From: Chara braunii
Lineage: Eukaryota; Streptophyta; Charophyceae; Charales; Characeae
DNA: 30,128 nt
Assembly: GCA_003427395.1 (NCBI GenBank)
Contig: BFEA01000105.1
Location: forward strand, 1,121,521 to 1,151,648
Reading direction: 5' to 3'
This document shows positions 9,839 to 17,210 of this stretch, in pieces. Under the pieces are notes generated by a model. That model did no database searches. It was not told where the DNA came from and saw nothing but the letters and a program-made list of their open reading frames with translations. Made by a program: the position numbers and the translations under genes. Numbering within the stretch: position 1 is the first letter of the stretch; every line of letters begins with the position of its first letter.

Positions 9839-10200
9839 GGCGATGAACATGACCTTCCAGAATTTCGTTAACAAGACTCGGCTAATGCAGGGAATGGTGA
9901 ACTTTTGCGTTATCGTATACATGGAAGACATCCTGGTGTATTCGGAATCGTTTCACGAACATATGCATCACATCGAATGAACACTTGGAGCGCTGCGAGA
10001 TTTGGGCTTCAAGATTGCCGTGGAGAAGAGCGAGTTTTTCTTGTCGGAAATCTCGTTCTTGGGGTACGTGGTGACGCGAGGGGGCTTGCGGCCGGATTCG
10101 AGAAAAGTTGCGGCAGTTCGAGACGCTCCGATACCCACGTCACTGATGCAAGTTCGAGCTTTTTTTAGACTGGCCTCGTACTATCGTCGATTTATTAAGG

Positions 10201-10745
10201 GTTTTGCGGCAATAACCTGGCCCCTGACGAACGTCTTGCGAAAGGACCAACCATTGACGTGGGACACTGAGTGCGAGCAGGCCTTTGCCACATTGAACGG
10301 AGCCTTGGCCACGACCCCTATTTTGATCCGGCCTGACCCTGAGAAGCAATTTGCCCTCATCACGGACTGGCAGCCGGAGGCAATCTCCGCTATTCTGGCG
10401 CAAAAAGCGAAAGACGGCTGCGAGCACGTCAGCGAGTACGCGTTCAGGACAGTACCAGACTAAAGGAGAAACGATTCGGCACCTCAAGGAGAATGCTATG
10501 CGGTGGTGTGGGGGATTCAACACTTCCATCTGTACCTGTATGGGCATAATTTTCTCCTCGTTACGGATCACGAACCCTTGTTGGCTCTCAAGAGACTCAC
10601 TAATTACACGGGCATGATTGGATATTGGGCAGTGCGGCTGCAGGAGTACGATTCCGACATCGTTCATCGGAAGACGGAAAGGTAGGGGAACGCGGATGGG
10701 CTAGCACGACTGCACCGACCGACCAAGGTCACCAAGGGGGAATAA
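10201..10745 (+). pseudogene. RNase H domain of the Ty3/gypsy polyprotein
   Basis: Continues the RT frame (frame 3). After WDTECEQAFATLNGALATTPIL comes FALITDWQPEAISAILAQ, which aligns with the usual TDAS...GAVLxQ start of gypsy RNase H (a Trp follows the first catalytic Asp here). Next are GECYAVVWGIQHFHLYLYG (catalytic Glu), FLLVTDHEPLLALK (catalytic Asp) and GNADGLARL (the NADxLSR-type end). Stops at 10461 (TAA), 10683 (TAG) and 10743 (TAA) break it; all sit where Gln is plausible. The domain would degrade the RNA strand of the cDNA hybrid. Confidence 0.85.
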
Positions 10746-10904
10746 ATTGTCCCGTGGAGAGAGCCGGAACTAGTTAGTGGGCCACAATACGAACAAGTGG
10801 CCATCCTTCCGCGTGCCAAGAAGTGACACGTGACAATAGGCGATGGAGGTAATTCTGGAGGGCCCCTTTCTCCCCTTTCGTCCTCGTCTCTCCTCTCGTT
10901 GCCT

Positions 10905-11212
10905 GACAAGTTTGTTACTTCTGCGAGGCAATCTCGCGTGTCTACTCGCTCCCTATGCGTCCTAGCGGGGAAGGGTACGTCGAATGGGTAGATTGTCGAC
11001 ACTGTGTCTCCAGGGCCCATGGCTCCGGCATTCAGTATTGGAACACGGACAAGGCCTGGTTGTGTCCCTTGTGTCGATCCGACAAAATTGCTACTGAAGC
11101 CCACTTCCTGGAAGCCACATCAGAGGGTTTAGAAAAGGCCCGTAGGTTTAGAAGGGCCGAAGTATGGACACATGTCGTCTTAATAGCCACCGTGGTCGGG
11201 AAGAAGGGCTAA
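10905..11212 (+). pseudogene. Cys-rich zinc-ribbon-like segment after RNase H
   Basis: Open frame 2 stretch beginning right after a TGA at 10904; the first ATG is 10955. It contains CYFC (10913-10924), CRHC (10994-11005) and CPLC (11063-11074). The last two are separated by 19 residues and framed by Trp residues, resembling a zinc ribbon or treble-clef finger. The rest is charged and helical (LEKARRFRRAEVWTHVVLI). It sits where a gypsy integrase would follow RNase H but lacks the integrase HHCC finger and DDE motifs. It may be an element-encoded accessory domain. The family is not recognised. Confidence 0.45.
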
Positions 11213-11700
11213 TGAGAGGCCACGAGACTATCGATGGAAAGACGGCCGGTTGGAAAAACGAAAGACCGACGGTAGTGGGATATGGATGGTCGTGCCCAGT
11301 GCCATACCATCGGTCACCGTTCACGGGGTCTGTGGACGGAGACCGGTCATGAAGTTCACCCCGTTCACGACATGGGAGTTCATGGAGTTCACGGAGAGCG
11401 GTTCAGCCAAACAGGTCAGTCACAGTGCGATACTTGAAGGGCCGGGTTAGTCCCGACCACCAGACTTCAATCGAAGTTCGAAAATGAAACGTCTGCCCTC
11501 CTTCCCGCAACGTGACAAAAGGGGAGATAAAAAAATCAAAGGCAAAGAAAGAAAGAATAAAATACAAGAAGGAAAGATGCGTACCACCGCTAGATCTTTC
11601 CTGTTAACAAAAGCCATAATTCGATAAATGCATTTTTTGTCTCTCCTTTTTCCTTCTTTTTATTTTCTTTTCTAGAGCTTTCACCCCTTTTCTTTTAATA
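11213..11700. other. Spacer downstream of the retrotransposon, no gene seen
   Basis: ORF fragments without motifs to about 11450 (one reads KFTPFTTWEFMEFTESG, from repeats of GTTCA.. units at 11350-11395). Then a purine-rich A/G stretch (11520-11580) and a pyrimidine-rich stretch (11637-11700). No LTR matching the 5' side was recognised. Confidence 0.45.
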
Positions 11701-12130
11701 GTGACCATCGCTTATGCACCTACCCCAGAACTCGACTATAGAAGCCCGACGTGCAGTTGGGAAAATCAAATCGACTATCACTATCCCTCTTCTGCACTTA
11801 GCCCAGATCATGACCATTGGGACCCAACGCGCAGCTAACCGTGTTACCCCTTTTCTAACACGCTTCGCAACCCCAACGGTCACTTCAGTTACGAGGCGGC
11901 ACACTGTAAGGCAGGGTACCGAACCTATGTAGTACCATTCGAAAGCCCATTATCCGGGTCTGTCAGTTCCACACGACCCTGCGGAATGGTACCGGGCTTA
12001 CAGCGGTAAGTGAGCAGTAAGTGAGTGGATGGACTGGTACGCAGCGGAGGGCCGGGACACCGAGCCCTCCGACACCGCGCGGTCTCCCGCATTCTTTCCA
12101 AAGAGTTCAAAAATTCAAAAAGATTTCCCC
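11701..12130 (+). pseudogene. Decayed coding-like segment, unknown
   Basis: Reading frames shift but protein-like composition persists: YAPTPELDYRSPTCSW and NQIDYHYPSSALSPDHDHW, then, in another frame, YEAAHCKAGYRTYVVPFESP and later RNGTGLTAV-like sequence. The Tyr/Asp/Pro-rich character resembles the ORF at 5397-6002, suggesting a common source such as an additional ORF of the same retroelement family. This is inference from composition only. Confidence 0.25.
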
Positions 12131-13320
12131 CCCCCACGATGATAGTGCCAAAGCTTTTCGCCAAAATTTCCCAAAAAGGAGGAAAAAGTTGCGTCAGCTA
12201 TTATCCCTGCGCTCGCTAAGGCGCGTCCTGACCACCAACAGCCGTGGGACCAAGCTCTCGTAAAACAGAGAGAAAAGAAAAAAAGGAATGGGGGTATTCA
12301 TGCAATTGATCCTTAGGCCTATCTGACCACTAATTGCGCAGAAAGTCGCGCCTATCAGAAGATAGATTGTGAACTATGTGACCAAGGGGGTTCCAATCTT
12401 ATGCAAGTTCCTGCTTGCATGCATCATGCCTGTGGTTGTAGGAAGAAGAAGAAGAAGACCAAGGAGACGATGATGTCACGACCCAGCTGTGAAGGTGTCG
12501 TTGTCATCTAGGTAACACGATCATGGTATCACGCTTGTGATGCGCAACCTCACACATCGCGCGCCGTTCTTTACCTCGAACGTCGATGAGAGCAGTTGGG
12601 GATGTGGCCGACGATTTTTGGCCGGTGGGGTTGAATCGCCCGGGGGGAACGGGGGATTCTTGTTTTGGGTCGAGGGTTGCCTTCCTGGGGTTCGAACGAT
12701 CGTCAAGGGCAAGGGACGGAGAGAAAGATCATTCAGGAGCAACCAACAACCAAAACCCCAAAAGAGAGACAACAAGAAAAAGAAGAAAAGACAAGGGAGT
12801 GGAATTTCATCGCTCTCGGGTGCACCAGGTTCTCGCGAACTTGGGGGCGGCCACTCAAGGGTATGGAATATTCAAGCCTCGACGTCAGATTCGTCGAGCC
12901 CGCGCGGGTGTTTTAGCGTGATGTCACTGATCTTCGAGTGGGCCAAGGGAACCCAGGCTCGAAAGCTAGCCGGGAGTGCGCCCCCATTGTGGGAGAGTTC
13001 TGGGAACTGGGCCGCACCTTCGTATCCCAGGACTAGTCTTCACGAGGAACACGAATCCCCTTGGCGACACCAGCGGCAGCTCAACTGAGGTCCCCACGTG
13101 GCGTGGGCCGCGGACCAGGGCAACACAGCTAGAGCGGTGTAGCGCAATATCAGGGGAGGGGAAGAGAACCGGTCAATCAACATAAACCCACTCCCTCCAA
13201 TGTGGCAGGCCCTTGCGAGGTTATGCAAATGAATTTGCTCCGTTTGTCGCAAAGTGCGCCGAACGTTCGCGTCGTAGTACACGCTATCGTCGTCTGCGAT
13301 CGGGAAGGGCGGCAACACGC
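12131..13320. other. Spacer with possible decayed coding sequence
   Basis: Holds the second direct copy of the 17-bp GC-rich motif (12209-12225) and a (GAA)n tract (about 12441-12458). ORFs of up to 183 codons (12537-13088, +) have a Lys/Arg-rich middle (KRDNKKKKKRQGSG) and no recognised domain; two other frames overlap. I cannot support a specific gene. Confidence 0.4.
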
Positions 13321-13321
13321 T

Positions 13322-13438
13322 GCGATGGACAGATACGAAGGTCGAGCGCGGGGACGGGCCCGCACTCGAGTTTGCCAAGGCGAACGCGGCCTCGATGCAC
13401 TGATCAATAAAACCTCTCTCTCTCTCTCTCTCTCTCTC
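13322..13438. repeat. 117-bp segment duplicated by adapter artefact, copy 1
   Basis: Recurs without difference at 13477-13593, separated only by the 38-bp junction adapter. It ends in CT repeats. Confidence 0.92.
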
Positions 13439-13476
13439 CTGTCTCTTATACACATCTAGATGTGTATAAGAGACAG
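13439..13476. other. Nextera mate-pair junction adapter (contaminant), second instance
   Basis: Same 38-bp palindromic junction as at 3430-3467 (CTGTCTCTTATACACATCT plus its reverse complement). ORFs reading VSYTHLDVYKRQ or MCIRD here are adapter translations. Confidence 0.98.
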
Positions 13477-13566
13477 GCGATGGACAGATACGAAGGTCGA
13501 GCGCGGGGACGGGCCCGCACTCGAGTTTGCCAAGGCGAACGCGGCCTCGATGCACTGATCAATAAA

Positions 13567-13593
<27 letters not shown>
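13477..13593. repeat. 117-bp segment duplicated by adapter artefact, copy 2
   Basis: Second copy of 13322-13438 after the adapter. Its CT tract runs on into a longer microsatellite. Confidence 0.92.

Positions 13594-13641
<48 letters not shown>
13568..13641. repeat. (CT)n microsatellite
   Basis: About 36 CT units with one phase break near 13630. The short CT tract before the adapter is the artefactual first copy. Confidence 0.95.
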
Positions 13642-14152
13642 GCGCCAATCTGAACACGATGTCGGGTATCCGGGCTTCTGTCGAGCCGCAAAGATATCAG
13701 TCGCGTCGCAGAGACACGATCAACTAATCTCCCCGGTTATCGAGTGTAAATCGTGGGGCAATAATGCCAACCCGTTTGTCCCGGATTTCCTGTGCACACA
13801 AAGGCGGAGAGAAAGGCACGAGGTTGGCACCAATCCAATGCGTATGCGCTGCGTTGAGATCGGAAAAGGGGTCGAGAAAGGGAGGAAGGTCCAACACACT
13901 CATGCATCCATGCAGACGGTCGACACCCAGCAATCCCCACAAACGCGCCTGTAAGCGCCCGCACACATACTCATCCAACTCTCCTGGACAATGAGACATT
14001 CAACATCCATAGACTGTCATACCACAACATGCATTCAACAAAATACCCATACTTCAGAACCTTGCACACAACATACTTGGACAAAGCAGCAAATTGAATG
14101 GAGATAAAAGCGAGTTCCTCAGTGTACAAAATTCCTTACACGGCTGGCCGCC
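13642..14152. other. Spacer, no recognisable gene
   Basis: ORFs of 75-91 codons occur on both strands without motifs. 13985-14110 is A/C-rich with repeated ACAACAT-like words. Confidence 0.45.
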
Positions 14153-14794
14153 CTAGGGCCAGCCCCCAGTCCATGAAAACCACCGACAACCATAGCCACA
14201 AGGCCCTGCTGCTGCCGGCGTCCGATCTCCACCACCGCTCAGTCCCTCCGACGGTCTTACCCCAAGTCCATCGCTAAGCCCGTCCCACGTCGTCACTCCG
14301 CCCGTCACTTGGGCTCCTCGAGCCTGTTCGACGTCGCGGACCTCGCGCATAGCTCGCGCAACATTGCAGCCGAGATCAAAGAGAGCGAGAGGAAGGGGCT
14401 GCGAGAATTTATAGCGCAGAAGGCGGTGTGGTGCCAGCGCGAGGTGCGGGCAGCACGGGTTGTAGATGAGCAAGTCAAAAGAAGGGCCAAGGTTCCAGAA
14501 AGATCGAAGGATGCGAGTCGAGCGTTCTGTGTGATTGGGGTGGTCGTTCAAGCGGTGCGCCCTTCCCACTTTCACCACATTGATCCGACCATCCCAATCA
14601 CACGGCCAATCGCTCGCGATGACGGGTAAGGACAGGATCGGACTTCGTTTGAGGGAAGACGAAGAGGCATGCAAGAAGGCAGTGCGCGGCAAGAAGGGAA
14701 GATGGCGTGGGGATGCCAAGCGGGGAACGTGTTTACGCGACGTGCAAAAATTTGAAAAACAGCCGCGCGCGCAAAAATCAAAATTCCCACCCAC
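14153..14794 (-). CDS. Hypothetical ORF of 213 codons; coding strand uncertain
   Basis: The longest N-free open frame in the window runs on the minus strand. Its product is not recognised: a Cys/Phe-rich start, a middle with NLGPSFDLLIYNPCCPHLAL and FDLGCNVARAMREVRDVEQA, and a Gly-rich C-terminus. On the plus strand a second frame is also open across 14240-14629 and encodes a charged, helix-like stretch (AEIKESERKGLREFIAQKAVW, then VRAARVVDEQVKRRAKVPER). The plus-strand frame looks more like a folded helical protein, but lacks a good ATG. Only one of them, or neither, is likely to be real. GC-rich composition here favours long chance ORFs. Confidence 0.25.
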   Translation of the reverse strand: MGGNFDFCARGCFSNFCTSRKHVPRLASPRHLPFLPRTAFLHASSSSLKRSPILSLPVIASDWPCDWDGRINVVKVGRAHRLNDHPNHTERSTRILRSFWNLGPSFDLLIYNPCCPHLALAPHRLLRYKFSQPLPLALFDLGCNVARAMREVRDVEQARGAQVTGGVTTWDGLSDGLGVRPSEGLSGGGDRTPAAAGPCGYGCRWFSWTGGWP

Positions 14795-15929
14795 ACTAAT
14801 TCCTAACTGTTTCTTGGATTTCTCGGCGCGGTCGGTTAGTCATCGGGGGCAATTCTGGAAAAAGAAAATTAAGTTTTTGTTCCGTCCCCCTTCTCTTTTC
14901 AAGAAGGAAAAAGAAAAAGAAAAGAAAAATAAACCCCGCTCTTCCCGATCACCTAAAACCCGTACTTGGAGGCTTACGTGGGATTTTCCCTTTAAGGGTA
15001 TGGGAAGCCGCTGAGTACGGATCCTGGCTTATCACACGCTTTGACGGTTGTGCAATCCACGTACTACTCACTGTGCCACTCCCCTCCACTATGAAGCCCC
15101 CCCTCTAACCGGGAAACTCCATGGTACCCAGGCGTCTAGACAGAGACCCCCCTAGGGAGAGGCAGGGAGTAGCAGACCAGGGTTCTCTGGGCCTGCAAAC
15201 TATCCTGTAAACTAGTACTTACGATATTCCCACAAGGTTCGAGCAGGGTTCGGATGGGGGTTCTTCAATGCTCATTCAATACCATGCACAATACTACTAC
15301 GACAAATCCTTTCAGTTCTAGCAGGGTCCGTCTGTAGGAGCGACCAAATCTTCCACTGACAAGATAGCTCTGAATATTAATCCAAGCGATCGACCCAGGC
15401 CTGAATGCGCAGCACAGATTCATACATGTACCCTCTAGATCTCTCCCCCCGTCTCCTCCCACTCTTCATGGAGTGAACAGACCTGAGATCATTGGAACAA
15501 CACGCGAGCCAAACCCCGAAAAGCCCTCCCCCAAGCCCATCCCAGCATACAACAACCATGGACGAGGACCCCTTGGGCGGTGCGCAGCCAATGTCAGTAT
15601 AAACTTACCATGCGTCGTCCCAAGGGGGGTATGCTAATGGCTGGGCGCTATGAAAGAACCTAACAGCAGACGTGCGTGAGGCCGCGGAGTCACGCACAAT
15701 CATTTTTATGTATGTCTTTTTTGTTTTTCCAAGCGATCACTCCTAAGTGGTGCTAAACAGTTGCAATGGTGGTTCCTTGTTCAGAGTGTGCAGTCTGTGA
15801 TGCCTGCTTATAGGTGTTGACGGATGTTCCTTGGAGTGACTCCCTGACTCAAGAGGGTGCTGGGAACCAACAGTCTGCGAGGTTCTACTTGTGGTGTGGT
15901 AGCTGATGGATTGCTTTGGTCTGTGTTGG
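14795..15929. other. Spacer, no recognisable gene
   Basis: AG-rich tract at 14860-14935, otherwise mixed sequence with only short ORFs. 15871-15910 has a partial resemblance to the hammerhead motif downstream (CAGTCTGCGAGG ... AGCTGATGG) but lacks the GAAA core strand. Confidence 0.45.
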
Positions 15930-16310
15930 ATGTGTGGACTGCCTTGTCTGCGCTCCTCTGCTGCCTTGCTGCCCGCCCGCTTGCCATGCCCTTGCCTGCT
16001 TTGCTGTGCTGCTGCCTTGCTGCCCATCCGCTTGAGCTTGGTTGCCGGCAGTAGTTTTGGCACTTTGAAGTTGGGTTGTCCCGGTAGGGCCGGCAGTGTT
16101 GCCTGGTGCTCCGCTGAGTCGCTGCCTTGCTGCTATGTTCCGGTTGTGGGCTGTCTGACGGCACTTTCAACAAGAGTCAAAAGGTTCATGACATAAGCAA
16201 CAAGATGACGGGGATTCTGCAGATTGTCGAGGGTTCAGCCTCCTGATGAGTTGGTGCGGCAACTCAAACGAAACAATCTCTCATCATCAATTTTCACTTG
16301 TTTTTTTTTT
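15930..16310 (+). mobile_element. Hammerhead-bearing tandem unit 1 (retrozyme-like)
   Basis: Starts ATGTGTGGACTGCC(T)TGTCTGCGCTCC (approx.), is rich in CTGCCTTGCTGCC words, then has GCTGCTATGTTCCG, GGTTCATGAC, a hammerhead ribozyme motif and a T-run. The following unit (16311-16822) repeats the same order of landmarks. It is non-coding; Leu/Cys-rich ORFs across it are compositional. A self-cleaving ribozyme in a tandem non-coding repeat is the hallmark of retrozyme-like elements, copied from small circular RNAs by another element's RT. The limits are set by the repeated start word and the T-run. Confidence 0.7.
16221..16279 (+). ncRNA. Type III hammerhead ribozyme 1
   Basis: The core is complete. 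Stem III strand AGATTGT (16221-16227) pairs with ACAATCT (16273-16279). The cleavage-site C is 16228, following U in a GUC context. Stem I is GAGG (16229-16232) with CCTC (16239-16242), loop GTTCAG. CTGATGA is 16243-16249. Stem II spans G16250-C16269, and GAAA is 16270-16273. Stem II is weaker than in copy 2 (three pairs, then a G/A mismatch), and a competing hairpin GAGTTG/CAACTC is possible, so activity may be reduced. Cleavage would fall after 16228. Confidence 0.85.
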
Positions 16311-16822
16311 ATGTGTGGACTGCCTCGTCTGCGCTCCGCCGCTGCCTTGCTTCCCATCCTGCTTGCTTCGCATGTGGTTCTAGCTGCTGTGTTCTCTGTG
16401 TGGTGTGGCTGCGAAGTTGGTGTTGCCTTGTGCCTCGCTGCTCTGCTTCCTTGCTGCCCATCCGCGTGTAGTTCCTTCCATGTCCTTCCGTGTCCTTGGG
16501 TTTTGTGCCGTGTAGTTTCACTGCCTTGTTGGTGTTGCCTTGTGCTTCACTGAGTGGCCGTGCTGCTCGTCTGCTTGCCATGTCTTTCCCTGCAGTCGTT
16601 TTTGTGCAGTTGTGTTGCCTCGGCAGCGTCGCCTGGTGCTTCGCTGAGTTGCTTCCCGCTGCTATGTTCCGCTTGGGGACAATTTGCCTTCAACATGGGT
16701 CAAATGGTTCATGACCCAAACCATCAATACGGAGATTCCACAGATTGTCGAGGGTTCAGCCTCCTGATGAGTCGGTGCAACCCTGACGAAACAATCTATC
16801 ATCAGTTTTATTCTTTTTTTTT
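16311..16822 (+). mobile_element. Hammerhead-bearing tandem unit 2 (retrozyme-like)
   Basis: Begins with the same ATGTGTGGACTGCC word as unit 1, directly after the T-run of unit 1, and ends in a T-run at about 16812-16822. It is about 130 bp longer than unit 1 because the pyrimidine-rich GCC/TTGC part is expanded. Landmarks in common are CCTGGTGCT(C/T)CGCTGAG, GCTGCTATGTTCCG, GGTTCATGAC, the hammerhead and the T-run. Identity is highest across the ribozyme and much lower in the flanks. Confidence 0.7.
16742..16797 (+). ncRNA. Type III hammerhead ribozyme 2
   Basis: All invariant core positions are present. Stem III is AGATTGT (16742-16748) with ACAATCT (16791-16797). The cleavage-site C is 16749. 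Stem I is GAGG (16750-16753) with CCTC (16760-16763), loop GTTCAG. CTGATGA is 16764-16770. Stem II runs from G16771 to C16787 (G-C, U-A, C-G, G-U and G-C pairs), and GAAA is 16788-16791. Thirty-one consecutive bases through stem III, stem I and the CUGAUGAG strand are identical to copy 1. Predicted cleavage after 16749 is 521 nt from the copy 1 site, defining a 521-nt monomer. Confidence 0.93.
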
Positions 16823-16845
16823 AGTCCCTGAAAATTTTCGGGACT
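16823..16845. repeat. 23-bp near-perfect palindrome between T-runs
   Basis: AGTCCC-T-GAAAATTTTC-G-GGACT is self-complementary except for one mismatched pair (T/G). It sits between T-runs, immediately after the second hammerhead unit. It could be an RNA hairpin or an element boundary. Confidence 0.7.
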
Positions 16846-16857
16846 TGTGTTTTTTTT

Positions 16858-17163
16858 AGCTTGTCTGTTTGCTGTGCTTTTGTGTCATCCGCTTGGTCTG
16901 TTTGGTGTCCTTGTGTGTCGATTGCTTGGAGTGCTTTTGTCTCATCTGCTTGGTGTGTTTGCGTGTCGTCTGCTCGGTATACTGCCGCGTTGTTTGCTTG
17001 GTATACTTGTGTGTCATCTCCCCTCCCGCCTTCCCCATGCCCTCCACCCATCGCCCTTTGCTGCTGTTTGTCATCTTACACCTTGAAGCCTCATGTCTTT
17101 GCTGCTGCTTGTCATCCTTTGCCTTGACGCTTCATGTCTTTGCTGCTGTTTGCCATCCTACGA
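16858..17163 (+). repeat. Pyrimidine/TG-rich dispersed repeat, copy 1
   Basis: Repeated words (CTGCTTGGTGTG, TGTGTGTCAT) lead into CCCATGCCCTCCA...CCTTTGCTGCTGTTTGTCAT and two tandem CCTTGA-G(C/A)-TCATGTCTTTGCTGCTG units. The part from about 17020 is related to 22266-22440. Overlapping Cys/Leu-rich ORFs are compositional. Confidence 0.6.
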
Positions 17164-17166
17164 CTC

Positions 17167-17189
17167 TTTTTTTTTTTTTTTTTTTTTTT
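17167..17189. repeat. Poly(T) tract (23 bp)
   Basis: Homopolymer T; on the minus strand it would be a poly(A) tail of a retroposed sequence extending rightward. Confidence 0.9.
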
Positions 17190-17210
17190 GAACTTCACAT
17201 GCGGGAAAAA

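Larger units (their letters stand above)
8951..10200 (+). pseudogene. Reverse transcriptase pseudogene, split by a MITE
   Basis: RNA-directed DNA polymerase of a Ty3/gypsy element. Visible blocks are PYRYSLVERR, GWIEPATGPWSFPVVLIPKK, YPLPRIDDLL, YFSEFDIR (first catalytic Asp), CPMGICNAPAMFQR, then after the insertion FCVIVYMEDILVYS, LGFKIAVEKSEFFL, FLGYVV and FFRLASYYRRFIKGF. Two internal deletions are evident: the segment between PKKTGS and YPLPRIDD, and about 30 residues between FDIR and CPMGICNAP. The YxDD box reads YMED, a Glu in place of the first catalytic Asp. A TGA lies at 9978. The MITE at 9613-9834 plus one target copy (226 bp) breaks the frame. Confidence 0.88.
6360..11212 (+). mobile_element. 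Decayed Ty3/gypsy retrotransposon (gag-PR-RT-RNH)
   Basis: The domain order on the + strand is capsid-like gag, CCHC zinc knuckle, aspartic protease, reverse transcriptase, RNase H, then a Cys-rich segment. RT preceding RNase H fits Ty3/gypsy; integrase, which would follow in that family, is not recognisable. The reading frame shifts at about 6660, 7290, 7960-8030, 8940 and 10830-10900 and contains 18 in-frame stops. A MITE interrupts RT at 9613-9834. I could not find matching LTRs, a primer binding site or a polypurine tract, so the outer limits are approximate. Confidence 0.85.

Noticed and set aside
6496-10906. Alternative genetic code (TAG/TAA as Gln) in the retrotransposon
   Set aside because: Half of the in-frame stops are TGA, frames also shift several times, and RT has deletions and an insertion. 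Pseudogene decay explains all of it.
6360-11212. LTR pair for the Ty3 element
   Set aside because: I compared 5.5-6.5 kb with 10.7-13.2 kb by eye and found no convincing match; a self-alignment is needed.
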